NCBI GenBank assembly: GCA_029260215.1
Contig: JAJDDQ010000032.1
Span: 1-64,000, forward strand
DNA length: 64,000 bases
Origin: Phycisphaerae bacterium
Lineage (GTDB): Bacteria > Planctomycetota > Phycisphaerae > UBA1845
Reading direction: 5' to 3'
In this document: piece by piece, positions 18,550 through 27,018 of the stretch
How positions within the stretch are numbered: the first letter of the stretch is position 1
How the letters are laid out: every line of letters starts with the position of its first letter
Notes under the pieces: generated by a model
What the model saw: the letters and a program-made list of their open reading frames with translations, nothing else
Databases searched by the model: none
What the model was told of the DNA's origin: nothing
Made by a program: the position numbers and the translations under genes

Positions 18550-19332
18550 CTACGCCGCCGTCGCCGTGATGCGATCTTGTGATTCGCTGACGACACCTTG
18601 AGGAACCGCTCGGTCACGGCTCGCGAGAACATCGCGGCGGAGGCTGAACAGTTCGCGAAACGCCCGCAGGATCACCCGAAAATTGGCACCCGTCTGCTCG
18701 CCGGCTGTCCGCGGATAGTGGTGTACGCCGATCTCGCCGATCGAGTATTTCATGTAAGTGGCTCGCGCCAGCATTTCCGTGTCGATCAACGCGCCCGTCG
18801 AAAGCATCTCGATCCGGTCGATAAACGACTTCGGATAGAGTTTGTACGCACAGTCGATGTCACGAACCTTCAAACCACGGAATGCGGTCCTGACCAGTCG
18901 TCCCCAGGCCCACGCATTGAGCTTGCGCATCATCGGGTCTTTGCGATCCATGCGATAGCCGGTCACGATGTCATAGTCCGCAGCCATCGGGAGCACCTTC
19001 TCAAGCTCGCCGAAATCGAATTGGCCGTCGCCATCGGTGTAGAAGATCCAATCCTTGCTCGCCTCGCGAAAACCACGGGCCAACGCACCGCCGTAGCCGC
19101 GATTGGGGCGATTGTGAACCGCGCGAACGCGAGGATGCTCAGCCGCAAGGCGGTCGGCGATCTCACCGGTCCGATCCTTGCTTCCATCGTTCACGATGAT
19201 GATTTCGTAGTCGTCGACAAACCGCTCGCACGCTTGCAGTGCAGCCAAAGTCGTACGCTCCACGCTCGCCTCTTCATTGTAACACGGGAAGAAAACGCTC
19301 AGGCTTGATTGAAACTTCGTAAACCGTGTCAT
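18550..19332 (-). CDS. Family 2 glycosyltransferase, DPM1-like
   Basis: A 260-residue cytoplasmic or membrane-associated transferase with a GT-A fold. The N-terminal LSVFFPCYNEEASVERT and EIIIVNDGSKDRT are the nucleotide-binding region, and YTDGDGQFDFGELEKV carries the metal-binding DxD-like acids. NRGYGGALARGF and DIDCAYKLYPKSF are typical of polyprenyl-phosphate mannose/glucose synthases. There are no C-terminal membrane helices. It most likely makes a polyprenyl-phosphate sugar donor, which would fit the GT-C-like membrane protein at 21.3-24.1 kb. Its start (ATG 19332) lies 120 bases after the neighbouring lipoprotein's stop, with a strong terminator between, so it probably has its own promoter. 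Confidence 0.9.
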   Translation of the reverse strand: MTRFTKFQSSLSVFFPCYNEEASVERTTLAALQACERFVDDYEIIIVNDGSKDRTGEIADRLAAEHPRVRAVHNRPNRGYGGALARGFREASKDWIFYTDGDGQFDFGELEKVLPMAADYDIVTGYRMDRKDPMMRKLNAWAWGRLVRTAFRGLKVRDIDCAYKLYPKSFIDRIEMLSTGALIDTEMLARATYMKYSIGEIGVHHYPRTAGEQTGANFRVILRAFRELFSLRRDVLASRDRAVPQGVVSESQDRITATAA

Positions 19333-19403
19333 CGCTCTGGTCCTTCCTGCGGCCTCTTGGCCCGCGAGGGTTTCGTTCGAAAAAAATTGATGAGTCCAAA
19401 AAG

Positions 19404-19431
19404 GGCGGCCCGCCCACCGGGGCGGGCCGCC
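19404..19431 (-). terminator. Intrinsic terminator of the Asn-Gly lipoprotein gene
   Basis: A perfect 12-bp stem (GGCGGCCCGCCC with GGGCGGGCCGCC, loop of four). On the minus strand it is followed by CTTTTTGG, just downstream of the lipoprotein stop. Confidence 0.8.
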
Positions 19432-19451
19432 AACGTGAAGCGCGTGCTCAA

Positions 19452-20870
19452 CTAAGAGCAGCTCAGGAAGTAGACACCGGAGATTGTGCCCCCAACACCC
19501 ACGACATCGCCAACGCCGATGTTCGGGAAGTTCGGCGGAAGATTGCCGTCGTTGGAGTCATATTCCAGACTACCGAATCCGCCACCGAAGACACTAATCG
19601 TGCCAACCGTCTGGCCATTGATCGTGATGGGATAGTTGCCCGGTGCGAAACCGGAGACATCCACGCGGAAGCGCTCGCGGCCTGGCTCCAAACGGTAGTC
19701 CGAGAAGCCGCTCTGTGAGCCGGGGCCTGAGAGGAACGCATCGACGCGAATCGAACCGTCCGGACAGGTCTGGTTCCCGTTGCCGTTGCCGTTACCGTTG
19801 GTATTGCCGTTGCCGTTACCATTCGTATTTCCGTTCCCGTTACCGTTGGTATTGCCGTTGCCGTTACCATTGGTATTGCCGTTCCCGTTACCGTTGGTAT
19901 TGCCGTTGCCGTTACCGTTGCCGGATCCGGTAAAGAACACCTGCATTTCGGCGAAGTCGGAAAAATCTACATCACCATCCAGATCGAGGTCGGCGAACAA
20001 GCATCGAGGCCGCGTTGAACTGCCGGGCACATCAATGCAATCCGCAAACGAAACAACGTCGGAGAGATCGACGTCACCGTCGTCGTCGGAGTCTCCCGGC
20101 ACCCCGTTACCATTGCCATTCGTGTTGCCGTTACCGTTGCCGTTGCCGTTCGTGTTGCCGTTGGCGTTACCATTGGCGTTACCGTTGCCGTTTCCGTTGC
20201 CGTTACCGTTGCCGTTACCGTTTCCGTTCGAATTGCCGTTGGCGTTGCCATTCCCATTCGAATTGCCATTGCCATTCGAATTACCGTTGAGCGGACCTTC
20301 CGGTCGCTGCTCCGGCGACGTCACGGTAAGCGAGCCGATCCACGCCTCGCCCCAGAACGTGCCTTCCGTCGTGGTCCAAAGCTCGACCGCGCCGGCGGGC
20401 AAAATCGCGTCAAGATCCACCTCGACGAACGCCGGCGACACGCGAGTCGCCAAGCCATTCTGAATGTCAACGGTGAAGCGTCCGATGGGTGACGTGTCCG
20501 CGAGCGTCTCAGCCGCCCCCGCCTCTGCCACCGCAAACTCGATGATCAGCTGATCATCGGTGCGGTCCGAAGCGGAAAACGCGCTTTCAAACGCCTCAAG
20601 TCGAATGTCAGCCACATCGAGCGAAAGATGCACGACGCCGCCCTGCGGGATCGTCAAAAAGCCCTCAGCCGACACATCGTCGATGATCGTGATCCGCTCA
20701 CCGACCGCCACTTCAAAGGGCGCCGGTTCCGCCAGTTTGAGCGTCAGCGCCTCCTTACCTCCGCTCGCGGAACCGGTGCCCGGCAATCCGACTCCACACC
20801 CAACGCCCACGGCGGCGAGTGCGAAAGCCCCCAAGAGAGTTCTCAATTTCCAATTCAACAAACGCATCAT
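19452..20870 (-). CDS. Lipoprotein with two Asn-Gly linkers around an EF-hand pair
   Basis: A 472-residue exported lipoprotein. The N-terminus (MMRLLNWKLRTLLGAFALAA) leads to a lipobox-like VGVGC. An N-terminal beta-rich domain of about 170 residues follows, then a first (NG)n linker. Next come two EF-hand motifs with a Cys pair (GDSDDDGDVDLSDVV, FADC to RC, LDLDGDVDFSDF), a second (NG)n linker, and a C-terminal beta domain. That last domain (YRLEPGRERFRVDV to LEYDSNDGNLPPNFP) also occurs in the beta-helix protein at 28.5-30.3 kb. The start at 20870 is the first ATG giving a lipoprotein signal. It is likely surface-exposed; the function is unknown. Confidence 0.85.
   Translation of the reverse strand: MMRLLNWKLRTLLGAFALAAVGVGCGVGLPGTGSASGGKEALTLKLAEPAPFEVAVGERITIIDDVSAEGFLTIPQGGVVHLSLDVADIRLEAFESAFSASDRTDDQLIIEFAVAEAGAAETLADTSPIGRFTVDIQNGLATRVSPAFVEVDLDAILPAGAVELWTTTEGTFWGEAWIGSLTVTSPEQRPEGPLNGNSNGNGNSNGNGNANGNSNGNGNGNGNGNGNGNGNANGNANGNTNGNGNGNGNTNGNGNGVPGDSDDDGDVDLSDVVSFADCIDVPGSSTRPRCLFADLDLDGDVDFSDFAEMQVFFTGSGNGNGNGNTNGNGNGNTNGNGNGNTNGNGNGNTNGNGNGNTNGNGNGNGNQTCPDGSIRVDAFLSGPGSQSGFSDYRLEPGRERFRVDVSGFAPGNYPITINGQTVGTISVFGGGFGSLEYDSNDGNLPPNFPNIGVGDVVGVGGTISGVYFLSCS
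19774..19923. repeat. Coding repeat for Asn-Gly linker, C-terminal copy
   Basis: Tandem variants of a six-base Asn-Gly unit (CCGTTG/CCGTTA on the plus strand), in places regular at 30 bases with the insertion GGTATT (Asn-Thr). They encode alternating Asn-Gly with occasional Thr. Confidence 0.85.
20107..20292. repeat. Coding repeat for Asn-Gly linker, N-terminal copy
   Basis: The same six-base unit as the copy near 19.8 kb, with Ala and Ser substitutions (Asn-Ala-Asn-Gly and Asn-Ser-Asn-Gly). Confidence 0.85.
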
Positions 20871-21346
20871 CAAGTCTCCGTACTGTCCGTCCTTGCGACG
20901 CCGCAGATCGCCGAGGCCCAGGAATGCTCTCGCGGAATCACACTGATACCGCGTCGCCGAACAGGTAGAGAGCAAGCGGTGTGCCAAACGGACCATACAA
21001 AATCAAATACACATAAACCATTTCAAATAAACTACTTACGAATATTTGCCCGGCTCAAACGCACCACCCGCGACCTACATCGAAATCCGGACTTGCGAAT
21101 AATCTCGCGATCCGTCGAAAAGCACGCACCATCGCGGGCGACGCTGAAATTCCGTGTCCTGGCTGTACCGAACCACGCCGCCAGCCCCATTAAACCTGGC
21201 ACAATCCCTACCCCCCACGAAATCAGCAAAATCCGAAATTATTGGCGATGTTGGCGCGCGAAAGCGCGGCGAAACGGCTTGCTCTGCGGAACAAACCTTC
21301 TCGCCGCGCTGGGGAAGAAGTACCGGTTGGACCGGCCTCGATCTGT
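20871..21346. other. Intergenic region, AT-richer, no gene seen
   Basis: This 476-base gap lies upstream of the lipoprotein gene. The stretch 20995-21050 is distinctly AT-rich and may contain its promoter. No supported coding frame. Confidence 0.4.
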
Positions 21347-24079
21347 CTACTCGCCGGCTGACTCCTTCGAGCGGGACCGCCGGTCCAGAATGCGTGTCGA
21401 CTTGATCTCGCCGCCTTCGCACAGGAAGTGCGCATCGGCCCAGTCGACATGATCCCACCGTTCGCCATCTTCGGTGGGGTCGGCCCGCAGCATCAATCGC
21501 GACGCGCCGTCCAGTTCGACGCGGACGTGCGAGGCAATCCCGCTCCGAGTGAGCAGGGGACTTGTGAACGCCTCCACGTCATCCAACCACACCGATGCCA
21601 AAACCGTCCCCGGTCCGTCCGAAGCGGAACTCACGCCCACCTCAGCCTCAAACACATCGCAACCGCGCGGAACAGTGAACACGATCTCGCTCGGTGCGTG
21701 CGTGCCCAGACCTCGACGGTGGAAACCGTCGTGCAGTTGCAGAGGCTGATCCGTGACCGAGCGATCGAGGTGGAGCGTCCCCCATCCCTGCGTCACAGAC
21801 TCCGGTTCCAAATCGCTAAGGTACACAATCGACCTGTTATCGTCGCCGTTGTCGTGTCCCGCCTGCTGAGGTTCGACGACTTCGAATATCAAATAGAGCG
21901 CGTCGCGACACTCGGCGTAATCGGTTTTCGGATAGATCAGCCGGGCGAATTCCGGCGAGTCCGCCAGCTTGCGCGCCATGGCTTTGTGATCGCTGTCCAG
22001 CATCACATAGCGGGCGTTGAAGTAGTCGCGGATGTCCGTGAGTTCAACGTGCAGCCGCCTGCTGACCTCCTGCCCGTCAACGCCGGTCCAGTGCGCGTCG
22101 AAGTCGCGCGGCACCTGGCCTCGCGACAGCTTGACGTATCGTTCCCAAAGCTCCGGCTCACGCCAATGTGTGAACTTCGGGTCCAGGCCAACGATGTAGT
22201 TGTTGTACGAGTTGTAGTAGAAATAGGCGGGAAACACGTCCCAATCGTCGGTGAAAACAACGTCGCCGGGTTCGGACACCGACTTGAGGTACGACATGGC
22301 GTCGCGTAACGCGCCCAGATTGTATCCGCAATAAATTTCGCGCTGCCTCGCCGTGACACGATCCGCGCCCAGAACAACAGCCAGGACCACGATCGCCAGG
22401 CCAAAGGTCAGAGTACTCGACGCATTGATCCACCGAATAACGGTGTTCGCCAAAGGCAATTCGCCGCACGATTTCGCCGCAGTCCACACGCACGCACCGA
22501 CCATGACGCAGGCCACGAGTACCCATCCAACGATGCCGACATCCAGTTGCGGATCGGCTTGAGATTGCCCGCCCGAGACGCGCACCAGCAAGATTACGGC
22601 AGCCACAAACAACCCCGCCAGTCCAAGCAACTGCACACCGCGCCGAAGCCCGCTCTTGATTCCGCCCGAGATTCCAAACGTTTGCAGCAACGGCCCAGCC
22701 AACAACAACGCGCCCGCAGCCGCCCACAACTGCCATTCACGCATGAACGGTTCAAGACCCGAAAAATCAACCCGCCCCGCCGCAAGAATCACGACAGACA
22801 GAGACACCACCGCAATGCCGAATCGCAGGATAGCCGGGCGAACACCGCCGACACGCACAGCCACCGGATCCAACCAGTCTGCCACAGGACGCATAATCGG
22901 CGCTATCATGTACGCAGCGCTCAGCATGCAGAACGGCGGCCAATATTCGATGAACCGCTTGGCTTTGAGCGTGAGCACGAGAAAGGCAAATTGGACGATA
23001 ACGAGCGTCAACTCGCGTTCGTTCAAGCGCTTGCCGATGCGCAGGCGCAGAACCACGCAAACCGTCCACACCGCCAGCAAAGGCCCGCAGGACCGCGCCG
23101 CGAACTGCCACACGTTGCCGTAGGAATTCCACTCCATGCCCACGGGGATATCCGGATCAAGCCCGGTCCCGAAAATCTGCATGTGCAGGAATTCGAGCGC
23201 GCCGTCGAAATACGGATACGTTCTCAACCCGACCAGCCAGCCCAGCATCGTCCACAGCACAACGTGATGCGGGAATCGTCGTTCACCAGCGGGCGCCAGC
23301 AAACACGAAAACGCATAGACCGCCACGATCATCGGGATGTACACCACCGAGCCGAGGTAAAGATGGACGTACAACGCGGTCGCAACGCCCGCGAGAATCG
23401 CACGCTCCCGAAACACGAAAAGCACGATCGCAAGCATCATCATCAACGATGGACTGATCGCCCGAACATACGCATGCCGGCCAAAGAACTCCGGCGGCAG
23501 CAGCAAAAACACGATGATCCACAACCATCGCCAAGGCACGCGACCAGCGATCAACAATGCCTGCATGAAAACCAGCGACGCCCCGAAAAACACGCTGATG
23601 GCCAGCCGCGCACCGATGAGGTAATCCCCCGTCAGCCAGTGCGATATTTTCACAAAAGGCACCAGCAAAGCGTGAAAACCGTAGTGATGGCTGATGAACC
23701 CGTCGTTATGCTGAGAAAAATAAACGTAGCGAAGCCACGGAAATTCGTGAACAAGCCCCACGCTCGGCATCATGGCCGCCATCTTGGTGTGGTAGAACGA
23801 GTCAAACCCCGGCGCCCCCAATTCCGAAGCGGGCAGGCCGCGAGGGTCAAGATAGATGAACTGCATCAACGCGACGCCAAGCACAAAAACCCCGAGCAGT
23901 TCAAGTGCATACGAAGCCGACAGTATCGATCGAGATTTCGCCAGTGCGGGAGTCTCGCACTCTTTGAGCGCTTCCGACTTCGTCGGATTCCCGCTGACGC
24001 GAGCACCGAAACCACGGGCATTCACCACGTTGGCCAATCCGTTGAAACCAGTCCGATGTTCGAGCAATCGCGCCTGCAT
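21347..24079 (-). CDS. Large GT-C-like membrane protein with C-terminal NPCBM domain
   Basis: A 910-residue protein. A short cytoplasmic N-terminus is followed by a dozen or so membrane segments (for example LLGVFVLGVALMQFIYLD, VVLWTMLGWLVGL, LTFGLAIVVLAVVLGAD). After the first comes a loop with FDSFYHTKM, a plausible GT-C acidic-loop position. A soluble region (about 590-740) resembles the periplasmic part of GT-C enzymes. Residues about 750-895 form an NPCBM/NEW2 carbohydrate-binding module: IVYLSDLEPESVTQGWG, GLGTHAPSEIVF, EAEVGVSSAS and WDHVDWADAHF. It probably transfers or senses sugars at the outer face of the membrane. The start lies six bases after the flippase stop. Confidence 0.78.
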   Translation of the reverse strand: MQARLLEHRTGFNGLANVVNARGFGARVSGNPTKSEALKECETPALAKSRSILSASYALELLGVFVLGVALMQFIYLDPRGLPASELGAPGFDSFYHTKMAAMMPSVGLVHEFPWLRYVYFSQHNDGFISHHYGFHALLVPFVKISHWLTGDYLIGARLAISVFFGASLVFMQALLIAGRVPWRWLWIIVFLLLPPEFFGRHAYVRAISPSLMMMLAIVLFVFRERAILAGVATALYVHLYLGSVVYIPMIVAVYAFSCLLAPAGERRFPHHVVLWTMLGWLVGLRTYPYFDGALEFLHMQIFGTGLDPDIPVGMEWNSYGNVWQFAARSCGPLLAVWTVCVVLRLRIGKRLNERELTLVIVQFAFLVLTLKAKRFIEYWPPFCMLSAAYMIAPIMRPVADWLDPVAVRVGGVRPAILRFGIAVVSLSVVILAAGRVDFSGLEPFMREWQLWAAAGALLLAGPLLQTFGISGGIKSGLRRGVQLLGLAGLFVAAVILLVRVSGGQSQADPQLDVGIVGWVLVACVMVGACVWTAAKSCGELPLANTVIRWINASSTLTFGLAIVVLAVVLGADRVTARQREIYCGYNLGALRDAMSYLKSVSEPGDVVFTDDWDVFPAYFYYNSYNNYIVGLDPKFTHWREPELWERYVKLSRGQVPRDFDAHWTGVDGQEVSRRLHVELTDIRDYFNARYVMLDSDHKAMARKLADSPEFARLIYPKTDYAECRDALYLIFEVVEPQQAGHDNGDDNRSIVYLSDLEPESVTQGWGTLHLDRSVTDQPLQLHDGFHRRGLGTHAPSEIVFTVPRGCDVFEAEVGVSSASDGPGTVLASVWLDDVEAFTSPLLTRSGIASHVRVELDGASRLMLRADPTEDGERWDHVDWADAHFLCEGGEIKSTRILDRRSRSKESAGE

Positions 24080-24085
24080 GATGAC

Positions 24086-25291
24086 CTATTCAGCTTGAAG
24101 GAGTTGGCTGGGGAACCCGATTTCGGATGACGATTCGACCGTTCGCGGGCGACAGGCATTGCTCGCGGCAAACGCCAGACCCGGCAAGGCACACACGAGC
24201 ATGACCAGCCGCATCGCGAACCCCGCGCTCAGAATCTGCGATACACTGCCGAACGCGCTGAAAAAATACGTGTAAGCCAGCTCGGCTGTGCCGAAACCCT
24301 GTGGCGGGCCGGGCAACGCTTTGACCAGTTCGCCCGCCGAAAAGAACGTGAAATAGTTTACCGAATCGCTCACCAGGGTGCGCATACCTAGCGCGCTGCA
24401 CAGCGCGACGAACGACACGGCGCACAACACCTGCAACACGAGCGTCGCCCCGACGGCCCGCCAGAGAACACCCTGCCGCTGCCACAGGCGCACGACAACC
24501 TGATCGACCCGTGCGAGCAAATCTCCCTTCGGCAGCTTCGCCGCGAAAGTTCGCACAAGCGCCAGGCGACGCACGCGGGGTGAAAGGTAAGCCGCCGCCG
24601 CCGTCACGCCGAGCGCCGTAAATCCAAGAATATAACCGCGCAGCGGTGCAAGTGGACTGTGGTGTGCGCTAAATAGCGTGACGACGGCAACCGCCCCCAG
24701 TAATGTTCCCAATCCGATCGCGCGGTCCACAAAAACCAGGGTCATCGCCTCAGTCTTGCGCGACGTGTAACGTGCCAGATAGTACGCCTTGAAGACATCC
24801 CCAGCCGTGGACCCGAACGGTGCGGCGAAATTGAGGAAATTGCCCGTAAAGGAAAGTCGAATGCCATCCGCGAAACTGATGTAAATACCCTCAGCCGCGA
24901 CCAGCAGCTTAATCCGGTAGGCCTGTAGAAACGGCACGAGACCGAAAATCAGCAATCCGATCAGGAGACCGGTTTTGTCGCTCGTTCGCCAAGTCGAGAG
25001 CAAGCCATAGGTTACCGAGGAAGCACCGTCGCCCGGGTCACCCAGTTCCGATCGCGCGAACTCTGCCGCGAAACCGTCCGGCGGTCGAACGATGATTGAG
25101 TCGGGCGATTCGGTCACCGTCCCGCTCAGAATCGTCCCGTCGTTCAGTGTGACTTTATCATGAAGGCTGACCGAACTGAGAACGAACCAGAATGCCCCGA
25201 CACAAATGCCGACGCGGACGACTTCGAATCCGATTTTCTTGAATCCCGCCTGCACTGATCCGCCTCCACCAGAGTCTTTCGAGCGCGACAT
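24086..25291 (-). CDS. Flippase-like membrane protein (UPF0104/LPG-synthase transmembrane family)
   Basis: A 401-residue protein with about eight membrane segments of the lysylphosphatidylglycerol synthase transmembrane type (UPF0104). Motifs include LSFTGNFLNFAAPFGSTAGD, FVDRAIGLGTLL and FTFFSAGELVKALPGPPQGF. This family is often found beside glycosyltransferases and is thought to move or modify lipid-linked molecules. Between the first and second membrane segments sits a soluble insertion of about 55 residues starting LNDGTILSGTV, which is unusual for the family. I prefer ATG 25291 over the in-frame GTG at 25303. It is very likely co-transcribed with the GT-C-like gene six bases downstream. 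Confidence 0.8.
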   Translation of the reverse strand: MSRSKDSGGGGSVQAGFKKIGFEVVRVGICVGAFWFVLSSVSLHDKVTLNDGTILSGTVTESPDSIIVRPPDGFAAEFARSELGDPGDGASSVTYGLLSTWRTSDKTGLLIGLLIFGLVPFLQAYRIKLLVAAEGIYISFADGIRLSFTGNFLNFAAPFGSTAGDVFKAYYLARYTSRKTEAMTLVFVDRAIGLGTLLGAVAVVTLFSAHHSPLAPLRGYILGFTALGVTAAAAYLSPRVRRLALVRTFAAKLPKGDLLARVDQVVVRLWQRQGVLWRAVGATLVLQVLCAVSFVALCSALGMRTLVSDSVNYFTFFSAGELVKALPGPPQGFGTAELAYTYFFSAFGSVSQILSAGFAMRLVMLVCALPGLAFAASNACRPRTVESSSEIGFPSQLLQAE

Positions 25292-25466
25292 CACGCTCAG
25301 CACGAATTGTGGGTAAGCAAGTACCGTGCCGCGATCTTGAGAAAACGCAAACTACTTAACAACAAAAGGTTACATGAGGCAGGCAGGCAGGTGTGTATGG
25401 GGGGTCCGTACGCGGCAATTCGCAATCCGCGAGCTAACACGCAGCCGGTTCGATCCTCACTGCGAT

Positions 25467-26891
25467 TCAGGAGACGAGCGGCAATTCGATGTGAATGTGT
25501 GCGCCGCTTTTAGCCATGTCGCCGACTTCGACGCGTCCGCCGTGCATGTCCACGACGCGCCGCACCGATGCCAACCCAATCCCGTTGCCATCGGCTTTGG
25601 AAGTGAAAAACAAGTCAAAAACGTGGGCGCGGGCAAGTTGGGGAATCCCAGGCCCATTGTCGTAGACATCGATGCAAGCCGCCGGCGGCGATGTGCGGGT
25701 TGTGCCGCATTCGATCCTGACTTCACCGCCGTTGGGAAGGTGGTCCATGCTGTTGGAGACGATTTCGATAATCGATTGAGCCAGCCATTCGCGATCACCC
25801 TGCACGGTGACCGGCTCCGGTCCGACGCAGGTTTCGACATGCACCCTGTTTGACTCCAGCTTGGGCCTGATTTCCTCAAGGGCCTCTTTAACAATCTGGC
25901 CAATGTCGCATGGTTCAAAAATCGCTTCCTTGGCGTTGGAAAAATCAAGCAGGCGCGAAACGCGTTGATTCAATCGCACGCCTTCGCTCAGAATATCCTG
26001 AACGCGCAAACGCGTATCGTCGTCGAGCGTCCCGTATTCCAGCGCAAGCTGCGCCGAACTTGTAATCGCCGCCAGGGGATTACGAATACCGTGCGAAACG
26101 GCGGAACAAACCTCACCCACCGCCGCCAAACGCGATTGTTTTTCCTCCACCGCCCGCTGCTGCTGTGCGACCATCTGATCGTGCATGCGTTGCAGCTTCC
26201 GACCGTACCAGAACACGCCGACGAGAATGAACGCGACAATACCAAGAATGTACTTCTCAAAATCCGCGCTGCGCGCCAGTGCCGCCCCGTACCGGGTCAG
26301 CAATCGCTGCTCCTTTTCCGACAGAACCAAAGCGACCGCGTCCAGCGATTCAAGCGCCTCCGCCTGATAACGATCCATCGAAGCCATGAACGTCGTGGCG
26401 GTGTTGATCTGGGTGCGTTCGGTTTCGTCTCCAGGGTTTTCGTCGGCGATTCGATCGAAAATACCGAAAATACGGTCTTCTTCGACAAACATGCGCTCCA
26501 TTTTCAATCGAAACGTGTCCAGCGGAATGCCGAACTCGTCACTGCGCATGACCAGCGCGTTGAAGCGTTTTTGGGTTCGTTCAAACCGATCGCGCTCTTC
26601 ATCCGCCCGCCGAGATGCGAAAACGTCGTTACCCGGCGCGTTGAGCCGCACCACGGCGATGCGAAGGTTGGTGATCCAGTTTTGAGCTTCGTCGATGCGT
26701 CGGAATTCGCTGAGCGCGACCGTGTAGGATGACAGTGTCTGATGATAGAGCGACAAGCTGGCACCAATCACAACCAGATCGAACAAGGCAAACACGAAAT
26801 AGAAGTGGTACCACCGCCAGCCCATCACCACACCGTTGCGTGCCAAGCGACTCGTCTGTTTTTCGCGATCTTCGGAATTGGATATCGTCAC
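25467..26891 (-). CDS. Membrane sensor histidine kinase (NtrB-type)
   Basis: A 474-residue kinase. There are two membrane segments (about 27-48 and 213-232) enclosing a helical extracytoplasmic sensor of about 165 residues, resembling four-helix-bundle chemoreceptor sensors. The HisKA motif is SAVSHGIRNPLAAI with His267. The HATPase domain shows EIVSNSMDHLP, DVYDNGPGIP and ADGNGIGLASVRRV. The GTG start at 26891 follows GGAG. It is transcribed divergently from the NtrC-type regulator at 27.0 kb, its probable partner, across a 127-base shared promoter region. Confidence 0.9.
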   Translation of the reverse strand: MTISNSEDREKQTSRLARNGVVMGWRWYHFYFVFALFDLVVIGASLSLYHQTLSSYTVALSEFRRIDEAQNWITNLRIAVVRLNAPGNDVFASRRADEERDRFERTQKRFNALVMRSDEFGIPLDTFRLKMERMFVEEDRIFGIFDRIADENPGDETERTQINTATTFMASMDRYQAEALESLDAVALVLSEKEQRLLTRYGAALARSADFEKYILGIVAFILVGVFWYGRKLQRMHDQMVAQQQRAVEEKQSRLAAVGEVCSAVSHGIRNPLAAITSSAQLALEYGTLDDDTRLRVQDILSEGVRLNQRVSRLLDFSNAKEAIFEPCDIGQIVKEALEEIRPKLESNRVHVETCVGPEPVTVQGDREWLAQSIIEIVSNSMDHLPNGGEVRIECGTTRTSPPAACIDVYDNGPGIPQLARAHVFDLFFTSKADGNGIGLASVRRVVDMHGGRVEVGDMAKSGAHIHIELPLVS

Positions 26892-27018
26892 GCGACTATT
26901 CTCCGGCTAACACAATACTATGGTATGGATTCGTCCGATCGACTACAAATAGATCAAGATTCCGCCGCGTGGTCCAATCGCGTTTTTGGACACGGCGAAC
27001 ACTCGCCCGGAAGTGCCC

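Noticed and set aside
19774-20292. Regular short repeats that could suggest a CRISPR array
   Set aside because: The six-base units are in frame inside a lipoprotein gene and encode Asn-Gly; there are no unique spacers or cas genes.
22547-24130. Open frame of 527 codons on the plus strand
   Set aside because: It lies antisense to the GT-C-like gene, is rich in Arg, His and Gln without motifs, and is explained by GC-rich third positions of the real gene.
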